Source: Roseococcus sp. SYP-B2431
Lineage (GTDB): Bacteria > Pseudomonadota > Alphaproteobacteria > Acetobacterales > Acetobacteraceae
Reading direction: 5' to 3'
DNA: 64,000 nucleotides
NCBI RefSeq assembly: GCF_004336745.1
Contig: NZ_SJXD01000026.1
Location: 310,001-374,000, forward strand
Shown: positions 34,462 to 43,295 of the stretch, one piece after another
Layout of the letters: each line of letters opens with the position of its first letter
Numbering within the stretch: the stretch's first letter is position 1
Position numbers and translations under genes: made by a program
The notes under the pieces: generated by a model
The model's database searches: none
What the model was told of the DNA's origin: nothing
Seen by the model: only the letters and a program-made list of their open reading frames with translations

Positions 34462-34507
34462 GTGCCTCCCGTCGCGGCGAGGCCGCCCTGCTACGCTGCT
34501 GTTCAGG

Positions 34508-34822
34508 CTACTCGGCCACTGCCTGCGCGGCGAGCCGGGCTGCCCGAGCGGCATCGCGGCGCGCTTGCCGCTCTTCAAGCGCCTGACGCATTTCCTCCGT
34601 GAAGGCCGGGACGATGGTGGCATGGTGATAAACGTGAGCGCCGTCCTCGTCGCGGACGGTGCACTCGATCCGCAGGTACTCGCTCGGGTCGCGCTCCCGG
34701 ACACGGCAATACATCTCGTCGATGGCAAGCTTCCGGGCGGCGGCTCGGTCGTCGAGTTCGCGGCCGTGCCGGTCCTCCGTGGTGGCGCCGTTGATCGACC
34801 AGTCGAAGAAGTAGCGCGGCAT
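34508..34822 (-). CDS. DUF6894 family protein with helical C-terminal extension
   Basis: The 104-residue protein starts MPRYFFDWSINGATTEDRHGRELDDRAAARKLAIDEMYC, the DUF6894 pattern, followed by a beta strand pair. A charged helix of about 35 residues (TEEMRQALEERQARRDAARAARLAAQ) is not found in the shorter neighbour. It is oriented against the 34225 gene. The start at 34822 was chosen because upstream in-frame sequence lacks family similarity. Confidence 0.7.
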   Translation of the reverse strand: MPRYFFDWSINGATTEDRHGRELDDRAAARKLAIDEMYCRVRERDPSEYLRIECTVRDEDGAHVYHHATIVPAFTEEMRQALEERQARRDAARAARLAAQAVAE

Positions 34823-35065
34823 CAGGGAGGCCTCTGCACCGGATGAGTCCAACGACTCGGCGCCGATCGTAGTTGCGGCCGTGATTCGCAGCGTGTCAGA
34901 ATCGGCGTGCTGCGGCGGCGCTGAAGGAAGCGCTATTTTGCCTGGGGACGCCTGGGCGAATGGACCATGGCGCGGGATTGCCCGCGGAGCGATGGAGCCG
35001 GTTTCGAGTCCGGCCCGCAGTAGCGCGTGGCCCGGCACGGACCCACCGGCCGGGCCACGCCTTCA

Positions 35066-35353
35066 TCAGGTTTGGAAACCGGCCGCGCCAGCCACTTCTA
35101 GGCCACGCGCGGTGATCCGCCATCCCGCCTTGCCAGGAAACCGATGGGAGATGCCCATCTCCACCAGTTCTTGCCGCATCAGTTCATGCATAATCCCGTG
35201 CCCGATGCCCCGCGGGAGCTCGCCGAGTACCAGGTAGCTCATTCGGTCGCCGGCCATCGTGGCGAGGGCGGCCAAGTGACGACGATCCAGCCGCACGAGT
35301 TCGAATGTCATCCCCCGCAAAGACCAGAACAGGCCGAGACGTTTCAATCTCAT
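35066..35353 (-). CDS. Hypothetical protein (95 aa), possible small winged-helix
   Basis: The predicted protein is mixed alpha/beta, with HGIMHELMRQELVEMGISHRFPGKAGWRITARGLEVAG resembling a winged-helix recognition helix and wing. An ATG at 35311 (MTFELVRLDRR) is an alternative start. It stands alone in the cargo region, and no family was recognised. Coding is supported by composition and the coherent C-terminal segment only. Confidence 0.45.
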   Translation of the reverse strand: MRLKRLGLFWSLRGMTFELVRLDRRHLAALATMAGDRMSYLVLGELPRGIGHGIMHELMRQELVEMGISHRFPGKAGWRITARGLEVAGAAGFQT

Positions 35354-35475
35354 AGGTTACGTCGGGAGAGATCGCAGCCTCGTCGGTGCTTCCCAGTACG
35401 CGAGCCGGAGCCGTAGACCTTGCTTTCCCGCCGATGTTCCAAATATGTTCCATTCCGCAGAACGGAGTGCATCCA

Positions 35476-35808
35476 ATGCCAGGGCAGGCAAAATCCCGCG
35501 TCCGCCCGCTCGACGCCGCGGTGCAGCGCATCGTCACCCTCGCCGGCCGGGGCGCTTTGCCGAGCCGCATGGCCCGCGAGGTCGAGATCATCATCGGCGA
35601 TTGGGAGCGCGAGCTGGGCGGGGAGGTCGAGCCGGTTCAAGAGCGCGTGCAGGCGCTGCACGAGGCGTTGGTCGCCGGCGTGTCGGACGCGGAAGAGCAG
35701 GTCTCGGATGTGGACCGCAGCGATCAGGCCGCCGCGCGTCAGGCCGAGGTGACGCTGGTGGCGCTGACGAGCTGCCGGGATGCGGCGGCGCGGTGGCTGG
35801 GGGCTTAG
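35476..35808 (+). CDS. Hypothetical helical protein (110 aa)
   Basis: The product is almost entirely helical, with heptad-like spacing in REVEIIIGDWERELGGEVEPVQERVQALHEALVAG, and is probably a small coiled coil. The start ATG at 35476 was chosen where the protein-like sequence begins. No family was recognised. It belongs to the island cargo and has no coupled neighbours. Confidence 0.5.
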   Translation: MPGQAKSRVRPLDAAVQRIVTLAGRGALPSRMAREVEIIIGDWERELGGEVEPVQERVQALHEALVAGVSDAEEQVSDVDRSDQAAARQAEVTLVALTSCRDAAARWLGA

Positions 35809-36067
35809 ACATGCGCCCCTTTGGTCTTGGGCTTATTCCTGCTGGGCTGGGCGGCGCAGGATAGAGCGGGAGCGAACAACCCGCTCGGCGCCCAAGGCCG
35901 GCGCTCGGACCTCGTCCGCGCCTCGGGCGAAGTCACACCAACGGTGTCGGAGGCCGGCACCCCCGTCAGCGTGCCGCCGAATACAAGGTCGCTAAGGTTG
36001 GAGAAAGAGCCGCCAGTACGCTTAATCCCATAGGGCCCCGCCCCCTCCGGCCGTCGGGATCTTGTTG

Positions 36068-36301
36068 CTACCGGAACATCAGAGCCATGACGCCGACGCC
36101 GGCAAGCAGAACCAAGCACCCCAACAGAGCTACCCAGCCGTCGCCTTTGGGCTCGCCTTCCTCCTCCATGCTGTTCTTCAGCACCCTGTCGGGCTCGACC
36201 GGCCCTTCGCCCTCACGGTGGGGGAGAAGCTGGACGTCCATGCACCACTCTGTCGGCCGCTTGGTGAGGGTCTGGGTATACCGATCGTGTTCCAAAGGCA
36301 T
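36068..36301 (-). CDS. Small hypothetical membrane protein (77 aa)
   Basis: The 77-residue frame encodes a hydrophilic N-terminal part and one C-terminal membrane segment (GWVALLGCLVLLAGVGVMALMF). This layout, a tail anchor, is common in small island proteins. No family recognised. The upstream 259 bases (35809-36067) hold nothing identifiable. Existence as a gene is moderately likely. Confidence 0.4.
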   Translation of the reverse strand: MPLEHDRYTQTLTKRPTEWCMDVQLLPHREGEGPVEPDRVLKNSMEEEGEPKGDGWVALLGCLVLLAGVGVMALMFR

Positions 36302-36415
36302 TCGTTCCGGATGGGTGGATGAGTAGCCGGAGCGGAACGCCCCTCAGGTCCCAAGTTTTCCCGCGCATTCCTGCCGTGCGTTCTGGGACGGCCCCTCGCG
36401 CCATCTTGGCTGCCT

Positions 36416-36958
36416 CTATCGCCCGGTTCGCACCCGACCCTGCTCAACGCGATCGACCGTCTCGCCCTCGACGCAGCCCACACCCGCCGCCCGCGCCGGG
36501 TCCGCAACCCACGTAACTCGATAGGTCCCGCGGAAATTCCTCCACCCCGCGGTCCGCGAGCTGTCCAGAACCAACCCGCGGCCGTCCTCGACGTAGGTCT
36601 CGCAAGCCGTGATCCACTCCGCACGCCTGCGCCCGAGGATGCGAGTCATGCAGCCGGCGCTGCCGCAGTAGGGCATGAGGTTGGCGTAGAGCACGAGCTC
36701 GTTGCGTCCGTCGCCGTCGAGGTCGACGCGCAGCACCGCCACGTCGCGGGCCGGCTTAAAGCCGTGCCGCCGTGCATCACGTGCGAGATCCGGGTGGCGG
36801 CGCAATAGACCAGCCCAGGCGTGCAGCGCCTCGCGATCGGCGGGCCGGAACGTGTACAGCTGCTCTCGTGCTGCGGCCGGCGGCGTGAGGGCGAATGCTA
36901 CGGCAACGCCCGCCAGAAAAAGTCGCCACGGGCCAACGATGCTGCTCACTGGCTTCAT
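36416..36958 (-). CDS. Secreted hypothetical protein with Ca-binding-like DxDxDG motif
   Basis: The 180-residue protein starts MKPVSSIVGPWRLFLAGVAVAFALTPPAAAREQ, a typical Sec signal peptide. Mature sequence includes VLRVDLDGDGRNELVLYANLMPYCGSAGC, a DxDxDG loop like those in FG-GAP or EF-hand-type proteins, and several cysteines that could form disulfides. ATG 36958 overlaps the upstream lipoprotein stop as ATGA, so the two are coupled exported proteins. Function unknown. Confidence 0.65.
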   Translation of the reverse strand: MKPVSSIVGPWRLFLAGVAVAFALTPPAAAREQLYTFRPADREALHAWAGLLRRHPDLARDARRHGFKPARDVAVLRVDLDGDGRNELVLYANLMPYCGSAGCMTRILGRRRAEWITACETYVEDGRGLVLDSSRTAGWRNFRGTYRVTWVADPARAAGVGCVEGETVDRVEQGRVRTGR

Positions 36959-37101
36959 CGCGCCGGACGAGCCGTCCCGGCATCTTCGATCGCTGAGCAT
37001 TCCACCAGGTTATTGGGCGTCACCACGCAGCGGTGCTGTGGCTCGGGGGGAGGTGTCGGGGAGCCTCCGCACGCCGCGAGAGAGGCGGTGGAGAAGAACA
37101 T
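36955..37101 (-). CDS. Small proline-rich lipoprotein (48 aa)
   Basis: The 48-residue product starts MFFSTASLAACGGSPTPPPEP, a short signal peptide with lipobox LAAC and a proline-rich stretch. Two further cysteines follow. It overlaps the secreted-protein gene by four bases, supporting it as a real gene. It resembles Rz1-type spanin lipoproteins in size and proline content, but no Rz-like partner is nearby. Confidence 0.5.
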   Translation of the reverse strand: MFFSTASLAACGGSPTPPPEPQHRCVVTPNNLVECSAIEDAGTARPAR

Positions 37102-37156
37102 AATGCTCAGCCACCTCGTGACCGACCATAGCCGCGGGGCCTCGATAGGCAGGCGG

Positions 37157-37423
37157 TCAGCCACGGTCCTTCCTCAGCCTGACGCCAGGCCCGTCGCCGT
37201 TGCCGGGGACGAAGACGACTCCCGCAGATTCTAAGGCTGCGCGCAGAGCGGAAACCGTACGCCGCTGCGGCGCCCCTTGCCCCAGTTCCATTCGCGCGAT
37301 TGTCCGCTTGGGTATCTCGCTGGCCTGCGCCAGTTGCTCCTGGGACCAATTCACAAGCGCCCGAGCAGCTCGGAGCTGCGCCGCCGTTATGGCATCAACG
37401 ATGACATTTTCGATTGCACTCAT
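37157..37423 (-). CDS. XRE-type HTH transcriptional regulator
   Basis: The 88-residue protein has a single Cro/C1 helix-turn-helix: ITAAQLRAARALVNWSQEQLAQASEIPKRTIARMELG, then TVSALRAALESAGVVFV. It is preceded by an N-terminal extension of about 12 residues. It is the likely regulator of the divergent plus-strand genes from 37536 and of the lipoprotein/secreted pair. No toxin partner was seen. Confidence 0.85.
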   Translation of the reverse strand: MSAIENVIVDAITAAQLRAARALVNWSQEQLAQASEIPKRTIARMELGQGAPQRRTVSALRAALESAGVVFVPGNGDGPGVRLRKDRG

Positions 37424-37535
37424 GCGAACACCATGTCATCAATAGTGCCATCTCGCAAGCGAGATGACGAACGGACGGGATGTTGCGAGCACCCCGCCCG
37501 CCCTGACCATAACCCCACTGTGGAGCAACAGGATC

Positions 37536-37949
37536 ATGGCTACCCGAGATAATAGCACCCGCCGCGCTGCTGCCGAGGGCGCTGCTTTCGCGACGCCCTC
37601 CGCCGGAATGCGCCGCCGCCGGCGCGAGGCGATCGAAGCCCTGATTGACCGGGCCATTGCCGCGCTGGACGTGCTCGACGGCGACTGCGACCTGGAGGAG
37701 GAGCAGGACTGCTGCGAAGCGGCGGACGACGACCTCTCCCGCTTTCCCTGCCGGCAGAGGCAGAACGACCACGGCGCAGGCACGCTGGAGGATGCCGAGC
37801 CGGACGAAGATGACCTCGGCGCCAACGAAGACGAGTTCCCCTCCCGCTCGCTCGCCGCGACCAACTGGCACTGCCGCAACGGGAAAGACTACATCTACGG
37901 CCACGATCGCCTCCTCAGCTCCTATTCCGGTCGGGGGACGGCGGCATGA
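37536..37949 (+). CDS. Acidic hypothetical protein (137 aa)
   Basis: The product has a basic N-terminal part and an acidic, cysteine-containing middle (DGDCDLEEEQDCCEAADDD, then EDAEPDEDDLGANEDE). It ends near NWHCRNGKDYIYGHDRL. It overlaps the next gene by four bases (ATGA), the first of a run of coupled genes to 38927. The ATG at 37536 was chosen as the first after the divergent XRE gene's promoter region. No family recognised. Confidence 0.5.
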   Translation: MATRDNSTRRAAAEGAAFATPSAGMRRRRREAIEALIDRAIAALDVLDGDCDLEEEQDCCEAADDDLSRFPCRQRQNDHGAGTLEDAEPDEDDLGANEDEFPSRSLAATNWHCRNGKDYIYGHDRLLSSYSGRGTAA

Positions 37950-38296
37950 GCGCGACCCGCCGCGGCATCCTGGCCGCCGCCGCCGCCGCCGCCTCGCCGC
38001 TCGCCGGCTCGGCCATCGCTGCGGAGCCGCATCCCGACGCCGAGCTGATCGCCAAATGCGACCGCTATCTCGCGATCCGGAACGAGTACAATTCCGGCCC
38101 CGAGCCCACGAGCCAGGAGGAGGACGATCGTCAGTATTTCGCCTTGCGTGCGGCGGAGGAGGCGTTCCTGAATACGGCGCCCCGGACACTCCATGGCCTT
38201 CGGGTCAAGGCCTCGGCAGCCCAGAGTGCCGGACTCGACGAGCATGCTTGGCAGGTCGTTGAGGACTTGCTGCGGATGTCGGGAGGGCCGGTCTGA
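37946..38296 (+). CDS. Exported hypothetical protein with Tat-like signal, paralogue 1
   Basis: The 116-residue protein starts MSATRRGILAAAAAAASPLAGSAIAAEPHPDAEL, a twin-arginine-containing signal followed by helical mature sequence. Its signal/mature boundary and the motif PHPDAELIAKC are shared with the next gene, so the two are paralogues. Overlaps on both sides show operon coupling. Function unknown. Confidence 0.6.
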   Translation: MSATRRGILAAAAAAASPLAGSAIAAEPHPDAELIAKCDRYLAIRNEYNSGPEPTSQEEDDRQYFALRAAEEAFLNTAPRTLHGLRVKASAAQSAGLDEHAWQVVEDLLRMSGGPV

Positions 38297-38718
38297 TGGC
38301 GGTCCGTCGCAACATCCTGTTCGGCGCCGCCGCCGTCATGCTGCTGGAGCGAGCGGCGGCGGCCCCTGTCGCGCCGCATCCGGATGCCGAGCTGATTGCG
38401 CTCTGCGCCGAGCACCGCGAGCTGGAGCGCCGCAAAATCGCGGAGTGGGACTCCCGCCCGCGGAATATCACCTTCGAGGCGGAGGCGGCGCTGGATGCCG
38501 CCACCACTGACCCGATGATCGGCCGGCAGGGCGAGATTGCCGAGCGCCTGGCAGAGCTGAAAGCCACAACGGCAGAAGGCCTGCTGGCGTGGATCACGAT
38601 GGTCGCGACCTTCGACGCAGACCTGTCGGAGTTCGACCCGGACGACGATTTCAGCGGCCGAATGCTCGCCTGCATCTGCCGCGACGCCATTGCCCTGCTT
38701 GCGGGGAGCGCGGCATGA
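38296..38718 (+). CDS. Exported hypothetical protein, paralogue 2
   Basis: The 140-residue product starts MAVRRNILFGAAAVMLLERAAAAPVAPHPDAELIALC, again twin-arginine plus PHPDAELI, then a helical mature region. It begins in a TGATG overlap with paralogue 1. Such exported helical proteins recur in Acetobacteraceae mobile elements without known role. Confidence 0.6.
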   Translation: MAVRRNILFGAAAVMLLERAAAAPVAPHPDAELIALCAEHRELERRKIAEWDSRPRNITFEAEAALDAATTDPMIGRQGEIAERLAELKATTAEGLLAWITMVATFDADLSEFDPDDDFSGRMLACICRDAIALLAGSAA

Positions 38719-38927
38719 GAGTCGCGACCCCGAAGCGGACCTCCATGAAGGAGATGAACGCGCTGGAGACGATCGTCTTCCGCGTGCTGTTCGCGGTGGA
38801 ATGCGAGCGGGCGTGCGCGCGTCAGGCGGTGGACGTGCCGTTCGTGCGCGCCATGGCGACGCTGGAGAAGCATGGCGGATTTCTCCGCGAGCCTCCGCCC
38901 GCTTCTGCTGGCGGCACGGCCTCGTGA
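38715..38927 (+). CDS. Small hypothetical protein (70 aa)
   Basis: Starting MRVATPKRTSMKEMNALETIVF, this 70-residue helical protein overlaps the preceding stop by four bases. A middle helix FRVLFAVECERACARQ contains two cysteines. No domain recognised. Supported by coupling to the two exported paralogues. Confidence 0.45.
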   Translation: MRVATPKRTSMKEMNALETIVFRVLFAVECERACARQAVDVPFVRAMATLEKHGGFLREPPPASAGGTAS

Positions 38928-39038
38928 GCCGGTATTCTGCAATCGACGGGGCTAGGTTTGGCCGCCGAACGCCTGGCTCTCCGCGCCGGGCTGCCCCGTC
39001 GACTTCCACCTGCGGATGGCGCTGCGGAGGCGTGTGTT

Positions 39039-40007
39039 ATGGTCGATTCGTCGCCGCTGGTTGTGCCCCTCGAGCCGGATCAGCCGTACGCCCACACTCG
39101 CCTTATGGCTGCGATGTGCTGGCCAGAAGACATAGCACGAAGGAATGCAGCTCTCGCGTCGTTCGGTGCGGATGCGTTGGACTACCTAGAGGACGAGGGC
39201 GTGAACCTTGTTCGCAAGGAGGTCGACCAAGCGATGCCAGAGCTCGCCAAGGCTCACGGCAGGACGGTCGACGAGATTATGTCGTTGCCAGAATTCGCCG
39301 ACGACCGTGCCTGGGTGGAGCGGCTCCTTATGGAGGGCGCTACTCAGGACATAAACGATGGCATGTTCGAAGCAGCTGGCGGCCGGCGGACGTTGAAGGC
39401 GGCGCCAGGCCTCGAGGCTATCAACCGAGAACTTCAGCAGATCTGCGAGAAGGAGGGGATGATAGCGGGCGGGGCGCTGCTGAAAATCGCGGCTATGGCC
39501 AAGCATCATTCATCCGTCCCAGCGTCGATGGCTCGTGCGTGGGCCGTTATGGCGGTGGACGATGCGGCGGGGCGGTACACCGCCCCGCCCGATCGACCGG
39601 CCCTGGTTCGCCTATGGCGTCGTCGGGGCGGCGTTGCACCGCATTTCGCGGCGCACATCGCTTTTGTGAAGATGATGGCCACGCCTGCTCCCGGTCTTCC
39701 GGCTTTGACTCCGGAGCAAATCGCTCGCGAGCTACGAAAGCCGAAATCGGTCGCTTGGGTTCTGGGGTGGGCCGAATGGCTCCGCCAGTGGGCAACTGCC
39801 TTCAGACCCCCGCGATCGAGCAGCCTTCTTCTGGATGCTCAGCGCAGTTTGCGAATCGTGAGCAGCGTAACGCCGGAGGAACCGCCCATAGACCGGCTGG
39901 ACCGGATGCAGTTGAAGGCCGCCGAGAGCTTCCAGCAAGAGTACCCAGATTTCTTCAAGCCTCGGGAGATTGCGGGCGAATTCGGCCGGGCGAAGAGACA
40001 GCGCTGA
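39039..40007 (+). CDS. Hypothetical protein (322 aa)
   Basis: The product is soluble and mostly helical (PELAKAHGRTVDEIMSLPEF, QQICEKEGMIAGGALLKIAAMAKHH), with no signal or membrane span. The codon use is less GC3-biased than in the replication genes, suggesting a different origin. ATG 39039 was chosen; the frame extends upstream with unlikely sequence. It is followed after 111 bases by the AlpA-like gene. Function unknown. Confidence 0.55.
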   Translation: MVDSSPLVVPLEPDQPYAHTRLMAAMCWPEDIARRNAALASFGADALDYLEDEGVNLVRKEVDQAMPELAKAHGRTVDEIMSLPEFADDRAWVERLLMEGATQDINDGMFEAAGGRRTLKAAPGLEAINRELQQICEKEGMIAGGALLKIAAMAKHHSSVPASMARAWAVMAVDDAAGRYTAPPDRPALVRLWRRRGGVAPHFAAHIAFVKMMATPAPGLPALTPEQIARELRKPKSVAWVLGWAEWLRQWATAFRPPRSSSLLLDAQRSLRIVSSVTPEEPPIDRLDRMQLKAAESFQQEYPDFFKPREIAGEFGRAKRQR

Positions 40008-40118
40008 CGACCAGTGAAGCGGTGCTTTCACCAGTGAAGGCGCTGGCTCACTGGTTATCCGACTTCCCATTGTCCCTTCAGGCGGCGCGTGTCGCGCCGC
40101 TCTACGAAAGGGCAGTCC

Positions 40119-40346
40119 ATGCAGCGCCATTCTTCCCCGCACCTGACCTCCGAGATGCTGGCCGAGCGTCAGCACGTTTCTCTGCGCACCCTCGAGCGTT
40201 GGCGCGGCGACGGATCGGGCCCCCGCTTTCTGCGTGTCGGTCCGCGCAAGGTCATCTATCCGATCGCCGAGGTGGAACGGTGGGAAGCGGAGCGCATGTA
40301 CGCCAGCCGCGCCGCCGAACTCTCCGGCCGGTCGAGGGCGGCCTGA
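40119..40346 (+). CDS. AlpA/excisionase-type HTH regulator
   Basis: The 75-residue protein contains LTSEMLAERQHVSLRTLERWRGDGSGPRFLRVGPRKVIYPIAEVERWE, a MerR-like HTH typical of AlpA and excisionases. In P4-like islands AlpA controls integrase and excision. It precedes the replication genes. The ATG at 40119 lies close to the conserved region; an upstream in-frame codon at 40089 is less likely. Confidence 0.85.
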   Translation: MQRHSSPHLTSEMLAERQHVSLRTLERWRGDGSGPRFLRVGPRKVIYPIAEVERWEAERMYASRAAELSGRSRAA

Positions 40347-40512
40347 TGCGCGCGCCCCTCGCCAGCGTCTCGCCCTTCAGCCGCCAGAAGTAGAAACCCG
40401 GCACGCGCTGGAGCGGTGCGGGGCTGAAGCCTGAGACGGACTACTACGACACCCGTCACATAGCAGCAGCGACCGCATATTTCCAGTGCCGTGCATGTCC
40501 GAGGAGAAGGAC

Positions 40513-40722
40513 ATGACGAAGAGCAAGATTTCGAAGCGTCGGGCGATCTCGGCCCCTCGCTTCATCGCCGAGGAGCCGCCGCGGCTCTGCATGATCCCGG
40601 GCCTTTGCGATCGCGCCGGCGAGCCGCTGATCGTGCGCGCCACGGGTTCCCGGCGCCGGCCGCTGCTCATGGCGTTCGCGAGCATCGCGGCGGCCGTGGC
40701 GAGCGGCAGCGAGGCCCCGTGA
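40513..40722 (+). CDS. Small hypothetical protein upstream of the primase
   Basis: The 69-residue basic protein starts MTKSKISKRRAISAPRFIAEEPPRLCMIPGLCDRAGEPLIVRATG. It overlaps the primase by four bases (GTGA), indicating coupling. The pattern is frequently seen as a small gene immediately before satellite primases. Function unknown. Confidence 0.55.
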   Translation: MTKSKISKRRAISAPRFIAEEPPRLCMIPGLCDRAGEPLIVRATGSRRRPLLMAFASIAAAVASGSEAP

Positions 40723-41879
40723 CCCAGCCCGCCCATCACCACCTGGTCCAGCTCGCGCGGAGGAATCCGGCGCCGCTGTCCGCTTGGGAAGAAGCCTTCC
40801 TCCGCGACATGGAGCGCCTGGCCGACCCCACGGATCGTCAGATGGAGGTGCTGCACAGCATCGCTGAGCGGGTGAGCTATCCCGACCTCGCCAAGACGCT
40901 GGCCTGCCGCATGGGCGACCTGGCGCGCGCCCTGCTCGGTGAGCCGACGCTGGAAGGGCGGGAGGAGTGGCGATTCCGGGCTAAGGGCAGCCTCTCCGTC
41001 GAGGTGGCCGGATCCAAGCGCGGGAGCTGGTACGACCACGAGGCCGGCGTGGGCGGCGATGCCCTTGGCCTCGTCGGGCACGTCCGGCGCGAACGACCCG
41101 AGCGTGCCGCCAGGTGGGCGCAGGACTGGCTCGGCGGCGCTCCGGCGGTGCATGATGTGCCCCACGACGGCCAGGAAGCCGCCCAGCGCCCCGCCAAGGC
41201 GCCGGTGACCATAAGCGCGGCCCGCCGAGCCTGGGGGGAAGGGCAGGACGCTGCTGGTTCGCTGGCGGAAGCCTACCTCAACGCCCGAGGCCTCGCTCGC
41301 GAGCCCGGCCTGCCCCTGCGGTTCCATCCCCGCTGCCAGCGCGGGGACGGCAAGAGGGGCCCGCCCGAGTTCCTGCCCGCCATGCTGGCGCTTATGACCG
41401 ATCCGGAGACGGGCGCTCCCTGCGGCGTGCATCGGACGTTCCTCCTGCCCGACGGCAGCGGAAAAGCCCCGCCCGGCCCCTTCGGCGAGCCCGCGAAGAT
41501 GATGCTTGGTGCGGCCGGCGTGATCCGCCTTTCGCCGGATGAGGAGGTCACGACGCGGCTCGGCCTGGCCGAAGGGATCGAAACGGCGCTGAGCGTCATG
41601 CAGGGCTTCGGCTGGCGGCCGGTTTGGGCGGCGGCCAGTGCCGGCGCGATCGCCCGCTTCCCCGTGCTGGCCGGCATCGAGGCGCTGACCATCTTCGCTG
41701 ACCGGGACACGTCGCGCTTCCGCGGCCAGGACGGCCACGCGGGCCCGGACATGCCGGATGGGCCGGGCATGCACGCAGCCCGCGCTTGCGGTCAGCGGTG
41801 GCGGGAGGCGGGCCGGGAGGGCTGCATCGTCAGTCCGACGGCCGGTGACTGGAACGACGCACACCGGAGGGCCGCTTGA
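40719..41879 (+). CDS. TOPRIM-domain primase (DUF7146-type)
   Basis: The 386-residue protein has an N-terminal zinc-free primase-like part (SLSVEVAGSKRGSWYDHEAGVGGDALGLVGHV). DUF7146-like sequence AEAYLNARGLAREPGLPLRFHP follows, then a TOPRIM domain with LGLAEGIETALSVMQ (conserved Glu) and ALTIFADRD (DxD). It initiates element replication with the adjacent helicase. GTG 40719 overlaps the preceding stop. The next gene starts in a TGATG overlap. Confidence 0.85.
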   Translation: MTQPAHHHLVQLARRNPAPLSAWEEAFLRDMERLADPTDRQMEVLHSIAERVSYPDLAKTLACRMGDLARALLGEPTLEGREEWRFRAKGSLSVEVAGSKRGSWYDHEAGVGGDALGLVGHVRRERPERAARWAQDWLGGAPAVHDVPHDGQEAAQRPAKAPVTISAARRAWGEGQDAAGSLAEAYLNARGLAREPGLPLRFHPRCQRGDGKRGPPEFLPAMLALMTDPETGAPCGVHRTFLLPDGSGKAPPGPFGEPAKMMLGAAGVIRLSPDEEVTTRLGLAEGIETALSVMQGFGWRPVWAAASAGAIARFPVLAGIEALTIFADRDTSRFRGQDGHAGPDMPDGPGMHAARACGQRWREAGREGCIVSPTAGDWNDAHRRAA

Positions 41880-43267
41880 TGGACGGCCTCGATCCCGAAG
41901 CTCGTTTTGCGGCGGCCGGCGCACGGCGCGAGCCCTTCGCAGTGAATAGCCCGCCACCAGAGGCTCCGCAGTTCTCCGACGACGCCCTCGCGCTCGCCTT
42001 CAGCGATCGACACAATGGGCAACTCCTCTACGTCCCTCAATGGGCATCGTGGTTGCGCTGGGACGGCTGCCGCTGGGCTAGGGACGAAACCCTTGCCGTC
42101 TTCGACCTAGCGCGCGCGCTGTGCCGCGAGCAGGCTCAAATCGCGGAAGACCAGAAGGAGGACGGCGCCAGTCGCATCGCGTCGGCTAGTACGGTCGCCG
42201 CGGTCGAGCGCATGGCCCGTTCCGATCCACGCCATGCACGGCCTGCTGCGGCATTCGATGCCGACGAATGGCTGCTGAACACGCCCGGCGGTATCGTGGA
42301 CCTGACCACCGGCGCCACGCGACCGGCGAGGAAGTCGGAGCTCGTCACCAAGGTCGCGTCGGTCGCCCCTCAGGGAGAGTGCCTCCGCTTCCTGAAGTTC
42401 CTCTCGGAGATCGTCCAGGAGGACGAGGACCTCATCGCCTATCTGCAGCGATGGGCCGGGTACCTGCTGACCGGCTCCACCCGCGAGCATGCCTTCCTGG
42501 TGATCGTCGGGCCGGGCGGAAACGGCAAGACGCTGCTGGTGAACATCCTCGCCTATCTCCTCGGGGATTATGCCGCGACGGCTCCGATGGAGACGTTCAT
42601 GGCGAGCGCGGGCGACCGGCACCCAACCGACCTGGCCGGCCTGCGCGGCGCGCGGCTCGTCATTGCCCAGGAGACCGAGGCCGGGCGCGCCCTGGCCGAG
42701 GCCAAGATCAAGACACTGACAGGCGGAGATCCGGTGAGCGCGCGCTTCATGCGCGGCGATTTCTTCACCTATCGGCCGAACTTCAAACTGGTGATGGTCG
42801 GCAACCACCGCCCCGTCATCCGCAATCCCGATGACGCCCTTCGTCGCAGGCTTCATCTCCTTCCGCTCACCTTCAAGCCGGCGCAGCCGGACGCGAAGCT
42901 GTTCGACATCCTGAAGGCCGAGGGGCCGGGAATTCTGCGGTGGGCCATTGAGGGCTGCCTCGCTTGGCAACAGGCGGGCCTTGGGATGCCGATGGCCGTC
43001 AAGGCCGCGACGGACGGCTACTTCGAAGACCAGGATCTCCTGGCCCAGTGGCTGTCCGAACGATGTGAGGTGAAGAACGGCAACGAAACCTCTTCCTCGG
43101 CGCTGTTCCGCGACTGGTCGACCTGGTGCGACCAGCGCGGAGAGGCGGCCGGCACCGGCAAACGCTTCTCTTCCGCGCTCGAGCGGCACTTTGCGAAGAA
43201 GCGCTCCAACGCCGGGATGATCTTTGCCGGCGTGCGACTTCTCCCCTCTTCGACGGGGGCGTTCTGA
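41879..43267 (+). CDS. Phage/plasmid P4/D5-family primase-helicase (SF3)
   Basis: The 462-residue protein begins with a D5_N-like region (YVPQWASWLRWDGCRWARDE, WLLNTPGGIVDLTTG). The SF3 helicase core follows, with Walker A GPGGNGKTLLVN near residue 217, Walker B-like LVIAQETE and motif C KLVMVGNHRP. A winged-helix C-terminus completes it. It unwinds DNA at the element's origin. The candidate palindromic origin lies 28 bases after its stop. Confidence 0.9.
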   Translation: MDGLDPEARFAAAGARREPFAVNSPPPEAPQFSDDALALAFSDRHNGQLLYVPQWASWLRWDGCRWARDETLAVFDLARALCREQAQIAEDQKEDGASRIASASTVAAVERMARSDPRHARPAAAFDADEWLLNTPGGIVDLTTGATRPARKSELVTKVASVAPQGECLRFLKFLSEIVQEDEDLIAYLQRWAGYLLTGSTREHAFLVIVGPGGNGKTLLVNILAYLLGDYAATAPMETFMASAGDRHPTDLAGLRGARLVIAQETEAGRALAEAKIKTLTGGDPVSARFMRGDFFTYRPNFKLVMVGNHRPVIRNPDDALRRRLHLLPLTFKPAQPDAKLFDILKAEGPGILRWAIEGCLAWQQAGLGMPMAVKAATDGYFEDQDLLAQWLSERCEVKNGNETSSSALFRDWSTWCDQRGEAAGTGKRFSSALERHFAKKRSNAGMIFAGVRLLPSSTGAF

Positions 43268-43295
43268 TGCCCGCCACCTCCCTTCGTCAGAGCCA

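Noticed and set aside
34975-35020. T-arm-like sequence GGTTTCGAGTCCGG suggesting a tRNA
   Set aside because: No matching acceptor, D-arm or anticodon arm can be built around it; likely chance in GC-rich sequence.
36955-37101. Rz1-type spanin lipoprotein
   Set aside because: It has a lipobox and prolines but no Rz partner, holin or endolysin nearby, and it is coupled to an exported DxDxDG protein instead.
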